Shown: piece after piece, positions 1 to 11,827 of the stretch
How positions within the stretch are numbered: position 1 is the first letter of the stretch
Layout: each line of letters starts with the position of its first letter
NCBI GenBank assembly: GCA_022059125.1
Contig: JAEUWY010000008.1
Coordinates: forward strand, 2,108,001-2,172,000
Origin: Corynespora cassiicola
Taxonomy: Eukaryota > Ascomycota > Dothideomycetes > Pleosporales > Corynesporascaceae
Direction of reading: 5' to 3'
DNA: 64,000 nucleotides
Made by a program: the position numbers and the translations under genes
Notes under the pieces: generated by a model
Told to the model about the DNA's origin: nothing
Databases searched by the model: none
The model's input: the letters and a program-made list of their open reading frames with translations, nothing else

Positions 1-3000
1 TGGCATGACCGTTTTGTTCTGGTTGTCCGAGGAGACTTGCAGTTTTGGTTGATCCGTGTGCCTGGACACCAAAAGCCAGTCGATGATTGCCGGGTGGTTC
101 TTGCCGGCTTCGTATGCGTTTGTATTCCTGCCGTTTATGACCGATTCGAGCGATGCCCCTTCGCGCACAAGAAACTGGACGGATGACAACTGACCCGCAG
201 TACATGCAGCCATGAGCGGGGATCCCTCTGTGGGACTAGGGAAGTTGACATCTTCCCCTGCTCTGAGAAAAACGCGCATGTCGGCAATCGTTCCTATGGC
301 TGCAAAGAAGCAAAGCCAAAGGCGTTGTTTATGGCCAGTACAGCGGAAATGCATCTGTCTTTCTTCCATGGGGAGATATTTGAGTAGTAAACGTTGCCCC
401 TGGGGTGACAGCTTGTTCATGACATTGTCGGGCGATGCAGCTTGTGGCCTGATTAGTTCCGGATCAAATCCCTTCATATACAGGTAAGATCCGAAATGAG
501 TCCATTTCAAGGCGGTCGACACAGGCGTAATCCCCCCTCTGTCTTTTTTACTCATGTCGTATCCACAGTCCAGCAGATGCATATAAATGCGAATATCTCC
601 GCTGGCAGCTGCATAATGTAATGCCGTCCATGAAGCTGCATCAGAGGCGTGGTGCACCCGGTCGTGCTCTTGTAGAATCTCAACGGCTTCCAATGAGCCT
701 CCTTGACATGCAGCATGCAGGGGTGTCCGAAGCAAACTACTGGTGGCAGCCGGACTTGCGCCATGATCCAGCAAAATCTTGATCGATTCAGTGCGATTCG
801 CCTCCGCTGCCCAATGCAAGGGCGCGAAACCTCTTGAATCACATCCATCAACCTGCGCACCCAGTCTCAAAAGATTTTGCAATATGGTACCATCATATCC
901 GATAGCGGCTAGGTGCAGAGGCCTACATCCTGATGGACAATTGAGGGAATTCTCATGATGTACACGGCAGCTGGGACTTATCCCCCGATGACTAGTGGGC
1001 TGTAATTGATCATGTGACACAGGACTATCGTAACTAAAATCCCTGGACCAGACTTAGTCACGTCTCTGAGAATGTATCAGATGAATCTTACCCGTAGACC
1101 CTCTTATTCTCGATTATATGCCCGTGCAAGATCTCGATAGCACTGGGATTGCTAAACATAGCCACATGGAAAGGATACAGCATCCCCTCATGGAGCCAAT
1201 GATTCTCGTGCATCATATGACGCTTCAGCAAGCGGGGGAGCCATTCATTACATCTCGAGTTGCTGATTGCCGAAGAAAGTCCAATGGAAGATACACGTGG
1301 AACCTCGGATTGTGATCCAAGAGACGCTGTACACGTGGGCGGTGCTTGGTCCATCAAAAACTCCAATATTTTCCATTGCCCGTAAATAATTGCAATGTCC
1401 AATGGATAGCAGACACTACAAGCGGGAGAAGCTCTGGAAACCATATTTTTTCCATGTTTTCCATGTTTTATGAGGAGTTCACATGTTTCCAAGTCGCCAT
1501 TTTGAACAGCATCGAACAGCACATTACTGTTGTCGCTCATCCGTAGTTTCTTGAGGATAGCCTCGGAAATGCCGACATCTTTCAACAACTCAGTAAGCTC
1601 CGCATGCAGATGAAGAGGTGCATAAACATCAGGAGTATTTCCATAGATATCTTGCTGCATTTCTGCTCCACTGTTTAAGAGCATACGGGCTGCTGCAAAG
1701 TTACCACCATACATTGCAGAGTGCAATGCAGTGTGCCTACCCCTGATTGTTACAGCATTAATGTCAACCTTGTTCTTCAGTAGGTATTCCAGAGCCTTGG
1801 TGCCAAATTTTGATGATGATGCAAAGTGCAATGGGGTTAAGCCATCTGCCATCTTCTCTGGAAGCTCAGGTATATCTTTTCGTTTCGCCAGAAATTCTAT
1901 GATATCTGGGAAATCCCGACGTGCTGCTAGATGAAGTGCAGTCTCGTATTCACAGAAAGACTGGCCATCTTGAGACGTAGATATAGGGAACGATGTATTC
2001 CATATGGAAGATTCCTTGACATTGTCTGCGATCCAGGTCAGAGTCTCAAGGTGTCCATTGAAAACAGCAAGGCCGACAATATTATATCCAAACCCGTCGA
2101 GCAACAGAGGGTCGGCTTGATACTCTAGGAGAATTTGAATGGCTGATTCTGACCCAGAAAAGGATGCGCAATGCATTGGGGTCTTAGATTCATCCCCTCT
2201 AGTGTCCGGATTTACCCCCAAATCGAGTAGTAGTATTAGGCGCTCCTTTAGTATGACCTGTAAATTGGTATTCCAGCTCTTTGAACGGCATAGATCATGT
2301 ACAGGGTAGCGTTTCTTCTTTTGCAAAGCGTCAGGCTGTAAGCTTTCGCTTTCTAATATTGTGCAGAATGCTTCTTCACTTCCAAGACCCTCCCAAAATA
2401 AATCCATGGCAGATTTTTTGCGAAGGAAAGAAATTGAGAATAGGTCGATGCCGAGATTAACCAGCTCTTCGTAGATCGAGATGTGTATGGCAAGTTGTTG
2501 GGGTGTGAAGATGCAGTGAACAAATAAACCGGCAAGAATATGATCACCCGAGCATACGTAACTTTCATACTCGCATAAGGTTTCCAAAATGAAATTCCCG
2601 ATCTCATTCCACCAATATTCATAGTTGTTTCCCATTGACTTTGAATCGACATCTAACAGGGATCTGATCAGGAATTCCAGGGCGGCATGTGGAGACGATT
2701 GTTCCTCAAATGCATGAGTTGCACCGGCTTCTTTCAAAGTTTTGAGCAATATATTCATATGGGAGACCCCTTGTCGTGTCATCCACTGTAATTCATAGTG
2801 TTCTCCCCAACTCATGAGACTGGGAAGATAGAGACAGCACAATGACTCCCACGCCATCGACCCAAGGCTATCTCTTTCTGATATTGATCTAGCCGTGATA
2901 AAATGATGGATCATGTCAACGTTAAAATTATGAGGAGAATCGTAGCACTCATACTGCCATGCTTCGGACATATATTGAGTACAGCTACAGTTCAGAAGCC

Positions 3001-6000
3001 GGCTCAAGAATGTCTCCCCCTGGTAATCTTTCTGACATGGATCCAATCCAGAGTCTATAAGTATCTGGACCAGCTTTGAAGGCGTTGAATGGGTGACGTA
3101 GAAAAGTGCAGAACGTTGAAACTCGTCCATGACGGTGAGGTCCACTCTCCCATTGATGAACTGGTCGAAAAGCTTTACGAATCCATGAGCGATAGAATAA
3201 TGCAGTAGTTGCCAATCCTGTGGCATCTTAACTGCTGATTCCATGGCCTGGAGGAGTAATATGGCGGAATTTTCTTCATGCGATGCAATCGCCAAAAGCC
3301 ATGGGGTCCAGCCTGCATTACAGCAGGAGTACATTGATGGATGAGAGACTCCATTTATCTCCAGCAGTATCTTAATCGTGGACTCAGACCCTGACATCGC
3401 TGCTAAGTGCCATACTGTGCGTCCATCATTATCGGGATCATTCGCAGATGGAGCGTCCGCTAAAAGACGGATAATTTCGTCATCCTGGATGTCGATGCAT
3501 TTGTGTAGTGCAGTTTCGCCCTTGAGATTCTTACTGGTGTGGTCAAATTCCTGGCTCAAAATCCATCGCATAATTTCTAGAGATTCGTGTTTGGCTGCAA
3601 GGTGCAATAGTGTATCGCCAGTTGCATCTGACATCTCAAGCTCTATCTTGCCACTTTGGATCATCTCTTGGAACGTGAGTTTTTGATCGAATTTGATGAT
3701 ACGATCCAGAAGTATGGAAAGTTCCTCAGTTGACTCATGCAACTTCATAGAACCTGGCACTTCGAAATGGATCCCATGCTTGATCGCATGAGACCTGAGT
3801 CGAGTTGAAAATCTGGAGAGTGGTGTATTTCCAGTAGTTTTCTCCATCAATGGCCTTAACTCCTGGTATATTCGACCACTTTCATCTACAATAAGAAAGT
3901 CTTCATCGTCGAATTCGATGTCCCGATCAATCAATTCAAGGAACATGTCTTTCCCAATCCTGAACGATTCAAACGCATTGAGGGCTTCCCAACCTAAAGA
4001 GAATATCGTCTTAGAAGATTTTTCGCAGGGTATTCCGGTCTCGAGAAGCAAAGAAATCGTGTCGTCGGCTTTGATCATCGGCAAGGATTTCCGATAATCA
4101 AGTTTAGAGTCCCAACATAAATCAGGTCCTGCAACTCCACATTCAAGGGGACTTCCAATATTTGAGACCTGATTTATGTCACAGCCTTCGCTCAACAGCC
4201 ACTGGCAAACATCACTTAGTCCCAAGAGGCATGCTCCATGTAGAGGTTGGAAATTATTTGCAGTGACAGAAAGAAATATTCTTTCCCAATTCAGGATGTT
4301 AGAATCGTGCAGAATATGTATCATGAATGACATGAAATTAAAGGATTTATTCGGATGAAAAAGCTGTTTTAGAAGGTTCAATGAGGCTTGATCCTTGTTC
4401 CACAGGTCATCGGCGCGCATCCAGCATTGTGCAGCGCATTCATGGAATGGGTGATTTTCGGAAAGCGTTAACCTGTTGTGATTGGTTTTTTCTGGAGGGG
4501 TAGTAAAATCCGAAAGGCAGAGGTATTTCAGACTGGTTCGAGCAAACTTCGTATACATGTCCGGATGATAACGGAATTGTGCCACCTGTGGGTCTAGTGA
4601 CCGGAACGGGGTGACAGCTAGAGATTCAAGATATTGTTTTACAGTGAAATGAGCCAGCTCAAATCTTGATTCCACCTTACGGATAAGGCTACTGCAGCAT
4701 TGCCGAATTGTCTCCTCTGCAGGGCATGCTTCTACTTCGAAACAGGTTGTGTCTTCTCTTATGGATAGCGCTTCAAGAAGTTGTTCAATTGATAAGCGTG
4801 GAGTTGCGTACGCGATCCAATGTAATGCATCCACTGCCATGGGGACCAAAGGCTTGTTGATTCGTAAAAGTATCCTGGTGTACGTCTCGTCTAGATCCTC
4901 CGGCAACTTGTCTATCGATTTACGGCGATCGCGGTCTGTGGGCAAACTGCACAAGTAATCCAATTGACAAGAAACCCATTGGAACCTGGTTACATAACGT
5001 CAAAAAAGATCTAGAGACACTCCAAGGAAGTCTGGCTTTTTCGCTTACATTCCTTGAGCCTTGGTAGTTAGCTCTGAAACAATCAAGTCTTTGAAGTCTT
5101 TGCTTCGGAATAAATGTGGCGATTTCTTTGACCTTTTTTCAATCTCCGTTCGGATGTAATGATCAATGTCCTCGGTATGTGCTGTAATTTCGATATGCTC
5201 AGCTACTTCTTGAATGTCACTCATGATAGCAGCCTCATCCCGACTGAAGAGTGCCAGGGATATATTCTTCGTCTGAGAATCGCAGACTAGGTCTTTCAGC
5301 AATCCGCTGACATCGGACATGCCATCTCCACACTCATCTAATCCATCCACTACGATCCGAACGTCTTTAATATGAGTTGCCATGCTATCCATCAGCCTCA
5401 GCAGAGCCACAGGGTCTGGCTCGCGTTTCAGTTGTTGTCGTGGGTGGAGTGAGTCGTAGTATTCTTCGAGTAGCTGGAAACTATCCTCATTATACTGAGC
5501 AATCTGACCAGCAAGTGCAGACAGGATGTTGATTGGGTTGAGGCTATTTCCATCTTCATGGTGGCAGTAAAAGTATGCCACAGCACGTTCGCTACTCCAT
5601 TTGGTCTCACAATGCTGTATAACCAAAGAAGAAAGGACAGTTTTGCCGGCCCCCGGAATACCGCTCAACCATAACAGCTGCCCAGTGCTGTTCATCCATC
5701 TCTTAAAAGACGGATCGTCTATCAACCAAAAGCCAGTTGTGGGATCTCGGAGTTTGCAGCTTGTGTCAAACTTGCGGCGGGGATTCACGGCGAGGAAGTA
5801 GTCCCGAATCTTTTGCTTATTTGCATCAAGGCGAAACTTGACGTCTTCTTCCCTCTGCTTTTCTAACCTTTGATTAAATTCTTGGATACGATCCAAGGTT
5901 TCTCTCTGCGATGAAAGGCACTGTAGCAGTCCCGTCATGGTATCTGCTGAAAGTGCTGTATGCAATGTCTCCCGATGATACCGTAGCTCGCTTAGTAGTT

Positions 6001-6367
6001 CGCTTGTCTCTTGAATCTGGAATGGCCATTTGATTTTCTTCCAGAAATCTCTTGGCATTTTCTGATTTGAAGGCGCCGCACTATCCAGCTTCGCGTTCAA
6101 TGAATGAAGTGTCGAAAGACATTTGCTCACGTGTTCGACGTTCATCGCCTGTCGGTACTCATAAACATCTTCCTTTTCTAGATCCTCGAGAATCAAAGCC
6201 AGGCTGCGTATGACCCCACACAGACTTTGAGCTTCATCTCTCAGGGCCAGGATTTCCTTTTGTGCGTCTTTGACGTGTCTACAGTAATGATACACCTTTT
6301 TCACGACGGTTTCGCTAATGGACATGAGCCCCGCGACCGATCCGGCAACGGAGAGTGGATCAGTCAT
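1..6367 (-). CDS. STAND/NLR-like receptor: fungal N-terminal domain, NACHT, ankyrin repeats (partial, runs off left edge)
   Basis: Three exons: 6367-5049, 4985-1092 and 1033 to beyond base 1. The introns (5048-4986, 63 nt; 1091-1034, 58 nt) have GTAAG donors, and the spliced frame stays open for 2,082 residues to the edge. The start is the ATG giving MTDPLSVAGSVAGLMS, the usual opening of fungal STAND proteins; an in-frame ATG lies 7 codons upstream (6388). Order seen: helical N-terminal domain (about 1-190), NACHT P-loop GIPGAGKT (about 236-243), Walker B VVDGLDEC (about 340-347), then the post-NACHT helical region and many degenerate ankyrin repeats (LHLAA, TALHxA, LLxxGA patterns) to the edge. 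Across intron 1 the protein reads AQGMFQWVSCQLDYL, the conserved post-NACHT junction. Known for the family: such proteins act in heterokaryon incompatibility or non-self sensing, with the N-terminus as effector. Function here is inferred from architecture only. Confidence 0.9.
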
Positions 6368-6910
6368 GATGTTGGGACTTGAACACACGTTACGACCTGA
6401 GTTGAGTTTTGTTTATGGTTTTAAGACGGTGGTGTATTGGTCATTTTCGAGCTGATAGTGGTAATGATATTGTCGTTCAAATTGTTGAGATGGGTCGATA
6501 GTTTTTGATTGCTATTACCACCGGAAATTCGGACAGTATCTGGGCCGCACAAGTAAAAAAAGGAGGAAAAAGTTGGAATGATGAGTAGGAAGGTGATATT
6601 TAGATAAATGGTGCAGGTATCTTCGGTCCCACCTGGATCAGCCTGATACGAAATCATGCAATCCTTCAGCTCGAGCACATTGGGCTGGATTGACCAAGCC
6701 CTAGCAAAAGGCCTGACCGGTATTTCTAAAGGTTTCCATCCTGAGTCGGCTAGCCCCTTGTCTCTCCTTGCTTATTGGCCTTTTCAATATGTGCCAAGAT
6801 GATGACTGCATCCTGCTCAGCCCAGGAGGCGTTTATCAATTCTGCAGCCAAGTGACAGGTGACGAGAAGGGTGTCCAACAAGAAAAGATCTTGATTTTAC
6901 CAATGAGGAG
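6368..6910. other. Intergenic, NLR promoter side and aldolase 3' side
   Basis: Holds the promoter of the NLR-like gene and the 3' flank of the threonine aldolase gene. A short minus-strand ORF at 6421-6678 has no recognisable domain and is not supported. Confidence 0.5.
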
Positions 6911-8251
6911 CTACTCAACACCTTTTCCGTTGAGCTTCAAGTCCTCAGCATCGAATTCAGCCTTGCCGGTCTTCTTACCAACCTCCCCTTTCAAAACTTC
7001 TTTGAACAGCTTGGTCAGCCCCTGTACAGCCTCTTCTCCTATCTGGTAATGTACCACCAATCTGCCTCCCCTGACCCTCACGCCGTACTTCTCCCCGAGC
7101 TCGATGAACCAATCAAGATCGATGCCATGGCTCTCAATGTCCAGCCAAACCATGTTGGTGTCGACAGGATACTTCATCTTCCCGCCTAGGTCCATCCAAA
7201 TCTTTTCTATCCTCTTTGCATTGTTGTGGGACTCCTCAAGCTTCCCACCGAGGAACGTTTCCTCCACTGCGACACGAGCTGGCGCCGCAACAACACCAGC
7301 CTGACGCAGTCCGCCACCAATGGACTTCCTGATCCAGCGACAGCGCTTAATGAAAGACTTGTTTCCCACGACAATACTGCCGATGGGAGCCCCAAGACCT
7401 TTGCTAAAGCACAAGCTCAAGCTATCCATCTCAGCACAGTATTCCTTCAGTGACCCAGCACCAGCGGCAACAGCCTCCCACAGCCGCGCGCCATCCATGT
7501 GCATGATGATCCCATTCTCGCGCGCCCACGCCGAAATCCGCTTCACTTCGTCCAAAGGCATGATTGCCCCGTTGAGCGTGTTCTCGAGCGAAATGACGCG
7601 CGTCGGACACGAGTGCACGTCGTCGGAAATGACCGCATACTCCTTGACCTCCTCCAGCGTAAGGTATTTCCCATTCTTCACATCGACAGGGACCATCATG
7701 GCCTGCGACAAGCTCGACACACCGCCAGCCTCGTACTGAATGATGTGGCTCCGCCTGTCGCACAGCACGGCCTGCGGCGGCGCAGTGAGGTGCGTCCGCA
7801 ACGCGACCTGGTTCCCCATGGTCCCCGAGAGCACGAGCAGAGCGTCCTCCTTCCCGGTGAGCTCCGCGATGAAGCGCTCGAGGTCCAGCGTCGTGGGGTC
7901 CTCCATGAAGACATCGTCGAGCAGCGTGCACCGGGCTATCGCGTTGAGCATCGAGGCCGTGGGCGTCGTCGTGACGTCCGAGCGGAAGTCGATGGCGGCG
8001 GGGTTGGTCGCTCCGCCCCAGGCATTGCCGTTGGGCGCGGACCCGTCCGCCGGGGCGCGTTTCGTGCCATTGGCCGTGTAGGCTGCGAATTCGGACATGG
8101 CGAGGCGCGCGTTGGAGGTGTGGAGGCTGCGAGACGGGGTGGAAGTGGGGGTAGGGTGGAAGGGCGCCGCACGCGTTTTAGTCGGGCGGCAGAGGGCTGG
8201 TGAGGGGTGAGTCCAGTGCGGCAGTAGGCGGACGAGTCCACGTACTGGCAA
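6911..8251 (-). CDS. GLY1: L-threonine aldolase (PLP-dependent, low specificity type)
   Basis: Single exon, 446 aa. It cleaves threonine or allo-threonine to glycine and acetaldehyde using PLP. The protein has the family hallmarks: RSDVTTTPT near the N-terminus of the core, an HMDGARLW substrate/PLP region, SFSKG-like LCFSKGLGAPIGS carrying the Schiff-base lysine, and IGGGLRQAG. From the first ATG the N-terminus is rich in Arg/Ser/Thr/Pro with few acidic residues and contains RSLHTSNARLA, resembling a mitochondrial presequence. The internal ATG at 8098 (MSEFAAYTANG) would give a cytosolic form of about 395 aa, nearer the usual length. Both starts are possible, so dual targeting is conceivable but not shown. 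The family call is secure. Confidence 0.95.
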   Translation of the reverse strand: MPVRGLVRLLPHWTHPSPALCRPTKTRAAPFHPTPTSTPSRSLHTSNARLAMSEFAAYTANGTKRAPADGSAPNGNAWGGATNPAAIDFRSDVTTTPTASMLNAIARCTLLDDVFMEDPTTLDLERFIAELTGKEDALLVLSGTMGNQVALRTHLTAPPQAVLCDRRSHIIQYEAGGVSSLSQAMMVPVDVKNGKYLTLEEVKEYAVISDDVHSCPTRVISLENTLNGAIMPLDEVKRISAWARENGIIMHMDGARLWEAVAAGAGSLKEYCAEMDSLSLCFSKGLGAPIGSIVVGNKSFIKRCRWIRKSIGGGLRQAGVVAAPARVAVEETFLGGKLEESHNNAKRIEKIWMDLGGKMKYPVDTNMVWLDIESHGIDLDWFIELGEKYGVRVRGGRLVVHYQIGEEAVQGLTKLFKEVLKGEVGKKTGKAEFDAEDLKLNGKGVE

Positions 8252-8808
8252 GGCGAGAGATTGGTCTCAGCCGTGGGGTAGGCATGGGGAATATATTGTG
8301 TGGTGGTTAGAGGTGCGTAGAAACGGCTCTCGCAGGATGGGATAGGGCGTGTATGTCGCAACTATGTGGGGTCGATGAACACCGGGCCGGTGCTGGGCTA
8401 GTCCTAGTCGGGAAGGTTAAGAGTATCTTGCTCCGCGCGGAGTTCGGGATGATTCGTCTCCAATCGCAAGCACATCCTCGTGTCCTTAACTAGTATCTCA
8501 TTACACATGATATGGGTATCTAAAGTTCGAGATGGTGGGGAAGAATAAAAATTTGTCACAGATGTCCCCAAAGACTTGTCCTTTTCCGCCGTACTCCGTT
8601 AGCCTCGTCCAAATTATTCGCGACCAGAATGGTGCAAGATCTCGAGTATGGGATAGCGCAGATTCCCACGTCATCATATCCGTTATTCCCATGTATGAAT
8701 AATCGACTCAAATGTTGGCCAGTCTCCTTATCAAGGTTGCCCGGACCATGAGGGCCCCCGTGGATCGCACTCGAGACATCTTCCGATTATCCTGCAATTG
8801 TGTAAGCC
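8252..8808. other. Intergenic, aldolase promoter
   Basis: Upstream of the threonine aldolase and downstream of the low-complexity protein gene. No ORF, RNA or repeat that I can support. Confidence 0.5.
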
Positions 8809-9480
8809 TCAAGAAGATTGGAACCCAAAGGCAGCATACTCGCTTATATCATGGCCGCAACTACATTTCCTGGGAACGGTCATTCCTCGAGCCGTGTACG
8901 ACGAACGAAGTTCACTGCCTGAACTGGGCGGATTGAAATCGAAGGTAGTTGCACGCTGCATGAGGGGGAGAGGTTCCGGCTCAGCAAATTGTACGTTAGA
9001 GTATTGTCCGCTACTATCATAGCCTGCATATGTTGGTGCTTGGGTGTAGGTATAGTCCGCGAGATTTCCTTGATCCTGGGGTTGGCTGTAACCCTGGCTA
9101 CCTACAGAACCTTGTGGATAGTAAGACGGAGCGAACCGAGGCTGTGTTTGTTGTTGGAGATATCCCTGATTGTAGCCTTGTGGTTGTGGCGGATATTGAT
9201 TGTTACTGGGTGGAGATGCACTGTTTGGAGCAGAGAAGGGAGTGGAGTAAGGATCCTGCGTTTGAGGATGTCCTTGGTAATATCCTCGGTTTTCCCCGCC
9301 GGCCTGCAGATTCGCAAGATAGTCGTTTGGTGCAGCGTCTCGCTGACCTGTATTAGGTGCTACTTGGTTGTCGTATTCATGGTCATGCTTTTGGGTCCCT
9401 CCCCGATCACGGGAAAACGCCGAAGCTGAACTGACAAGAGTTGCTACCCTGTTCCAGTGGCCTTGCGATGACGACCCCAT
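8809..9480 (-). CDS. Low-complexity Gln/Pro/Tyr/Gly-rich hypothetical protein
   Basis: Single open frame of 223 aa. The middle (about residues 60-150) is a low-complexity stretch of Gln, Pro, Tyr, Gly, Ser and Asn with recurring short units such as NQGY, SQGY and QPQ. The C-terminus has a short cysteine pair in KCSCGHD. There is no signal peptide, membrane segment or known domain, so no function is proposed. The composition is typical of disordered or prion-like fungal proteins. Coding status rests only on the clean open frame and consistent composition, and a spliced extension at either end is possible. Confidence 0.5.
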   Translation of the reverse strand: MGSSSQGHWNRVATLVSSASAFSRDRGGTQKHDHEYDNQVAPNTGQRDAAPNDYLANLQAGGENRGYYQGHPQTQDPYSTPFSAPNSASPPSNNQYPPQPQGYNQGYLQQQTQPRFAPSYYPQGSVGSQGYSQPQDQGNLADYTYTQAPTYAGYDSSGQYSNVQFAEPEPLPLMQRATTFDFNPPSSGSELRSSYTARGMTVPRKCSCGHDISEYAAFGFQSS

Positions 9481-10093
9481 GTTCAGATGCGGGCGATCTG
9501 CCTTCCGGTGGATAGCGAGGCACTAACAGGGCTGTGGCTAATACGGACACGGATTGTTGAAACAAAATGTCGCACAAGGCTTCAGCCACAGTGCGCAGCA
9601 AGGTGTACAGAATCCGGTGACGGGACTGAGGAATGAAAGGGAAGAACAAAGGCCGGGTGCTTGTTCAGGGGCGTTCTTCTCTCCATTTATCGACACTCAG
9701 CTGGCATGGGCCAGGTGAGGAAGGCACAAGGCTGAATGATAGCCTTGTGTTAATGAGGCTCAACGTGGGCCGATAGCTGTATGAAGACCAATCACCAGCA
9801 CGCCACAGAACCACACACGGTTCGACAGGGCAATACTGCTGCAGCATAAGCTGCCACAAAGAGGGGTCAGTGCAACTTCGATCGGATTATCGCATGCCTC
9901 AGCTGACCCCTCAGGCAAATTTATCCAGTTGCCTTCTGCAAGTGCATGCGCTCAGCTGCAGCATAAGCGCCAATCACGACGGAGAAGGCTGAGGCCAGGC
10001 GCACTGGAATTCTAGGCAAAAAAACACAGCCTTCTCCCCCCTAGAGATAAAAGTCCCTTCATCCTGGGAAATAAACGTGGCAACACAATCAGA
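9481..10093. other. Intergenic, divergent promoter region
   Basis: Lies between the minus-strand low-complexity protein gene and the plus-strand DUF6594 gene, so it should carry both promoters. No coding signal is supported. Confidence 0.5.
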
Positions 10094-11122
10094 ATGTCAC
10101 AAAATCCTCCAGTATCTTCAAAATCTTTGCCAGGCCCCGTCACCTCTCCAAATGCTCCGATACCTCGTGCCAACGTTGTAATACCACTCCAATCCATGCA
10201 CGTAGGTCTGGACCCATCTGTGAGCGATGAATATAAGAAGGCTAGGGCCTGGAAATATGAGGGCTACACGGAGTTTAGTAGATGGATGGCTTCCGAAGAT
10301 GATTTCTTTCTTTTTCGCAGGTTCGAGAGTTTGAATGCTGGAGTCATACTGTGGATGCAAGAACAGATCTCTCAGAAGGAGGCAGAGCTGATGCGCTTTC
10401 ACAAGGGGATAGAAGATGCACCACACGATCTTCCAACCGGCGCGCTAAATTCAAGTCACCGTTGGGACGCAGAGAAGTTTCCAGCACGACAAAAATTAAT
10501 GCATGAGCTCTCTGGGCTCTTACATCACTATAGTATGTGTGATTAAACTCTCGTTGTGTTGCGTAACTAACAAGGAATAGATGAGTATGTGGAGGCCTTC
10601 TCCAAGATGCGCGCACGCCCGAGGGCCGAAAAGCACCAGGTGCGGAACGTGGAGAATTGGCTGAAAAGGGGTGCGATATCTCCAGAAGAGATCACCTTCA
10701 TAAGAGATCATAAAAGCGATCTAGTCTCGATAAATTCCCGAGTTCGCCCCCCTGTCGGACAATGGCTAGAGGCGAGACGACTATTGCATAACTGGAGTTT
10801 CTTCCGCAAGAAATACATCTCTGGCCTACACATAAAGTCTTCCTCGACCAGCTACTCCAATAATGATCGATTCGATATGGTCACCAATATGAGCATTATA
10901 TTTCTGGGCTTAGCTATGCTGTTGGCGCCTTTGTGGTTGCTGGAGCAGGCTGCGTCCAGTTCAGGGAAGCTCAAGACCATAACTATTTTCATCGTTCTAT
11001 TTGTAATCATGGGAGCACTCGGAACTGTTAACAAGCCGTTCGAAGTCGTAGCTGCAACAGCAGCATACGCGGCGGTGCTAATGGTCTTTATGCAGATTGA
11101 AAAAGTACGCAATGATAGATAA
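10094..11122 (+). CDS. DUF6594-type protein with C-terminal membrane segments
   Basis: Two exons, 10094-10532 and 10581-11122 (326 aa). The 48-nt intron starts GTATGT and has a TAACTAAC branch site. Joined, the frame reads LLHHYNEYVEAFSKM, which fits the family. The N-terminal half is soluble, with YEGYTEFSRWMAS and a helical stretch including RRFESLNAGVILWMQEQI. The last 80 or so residues carry three hydrophobic segments (about 250-270, 275-292 and 300-318). This architecture matches the fungal DUF6594 family, which is often amplified near NLR-like genes and whose function is unknown to me. It lies next to the secreted cysteine-rich pair. Confidence 0.8.
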
Positions 11123-11394
11123 AACTGGTTATCCTTTTAATCTTCATGTTATACTTATATAGGAAGCGGTCTACGGTAATATGTATTTTTTAGCATTTAT
11201 ATCAGACCAATTTCACTCCAGAAGACGAATAGAAATTGAAAGTATACAGTAAAGTAGTTCTTCGCAGCCACACATCTCTGGTGACACCTAAGATTCTGAA
11301 TACTGCATATGGCCCTTAAATCCCTGCACAGATCCACATGTGTACTCGTATAGATTTGAAAACCCATTTTCATGGCTGATTACAGCAGCCTCAT

Positions 11395-11827
11395 CTAGAA
11401 TGGACAGCCGGTGTCCAAGTCACATGCATTTCGACCCTTCGGGCAAGGTTTCCCCGCCCCAGTACGGGTATCGCAACAATCGGCATCCTACCCAATTAGC
11501 ATTGGAAATATGTCAAAGACGTATTTTGCTAACTCACGCATTGTGCTGGTGTGATTCCAAAGTTGGCGCAAAAGTTTTCTTCGTCATCGGCAACAGTGCA
11601 GGCGCCTTGGCGGGCGCATGCATCCGAATTGGTCTTTCCGCCCCAACAACAGTTTGGGTCGTTACTTCCTGCGATCATACACTGGTAGATAATTTAGTAA
11701 AAGAGCTTTGAATATGCACCTCTTCTCCAAAAGAATAGTATAAGGGGGGATTCTAGGATGGACATACAGCAGCGTTAACAGAGGTTGCAGCGAACACTGC
11801 AATGATGAGAGTGTGGAAGAGCTGCAT
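11395..11827 (-). CDS. Small secreted cysteine-rich protein A (98 aa, 12 mature cysteines)
   Basis: Assembled from three exons: 11827-11768, 11681-11538 and 11487-11395. The introns (86 and 50 nt) are both phase 0, with donors GTATGT and GTGAGT. Exon 1 encodes exactly a 20-residue signal peptide ending SVNAA. The mature part has spacing C-x9-CC-x9-C-x5-C-x9-C-x9-C in exon 2, and exon 3 opens DADCC and holds TGAG then CP. The tail adds two further cysteines and ends CPF. The divergent neighbour at 12709-13126 shares the exon layout, the first ten cysteines and the ADCC...TGAG..CP signature, so the two are paralogues. Size and cysteine content suggest a disulfide-stabilised apoplastic or effector-like protein; its role is unknown. 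A TATAAA lies 146 bp upstream. Confidence 0.85.

Noticed and set aside
6421..6678. 85-aa minus-strand ORF upstream of the NLR-like gene
   Set aside because: Short, no domain, composition like non-coding DNA; more likely promoter or leader of the NLR-like gene.
7499..8203. 234-aa plus-strand ORF antisense to threonine aldolase
   Set aside because: Arg-rich shadow translation; the minus strand holds the aldolase.
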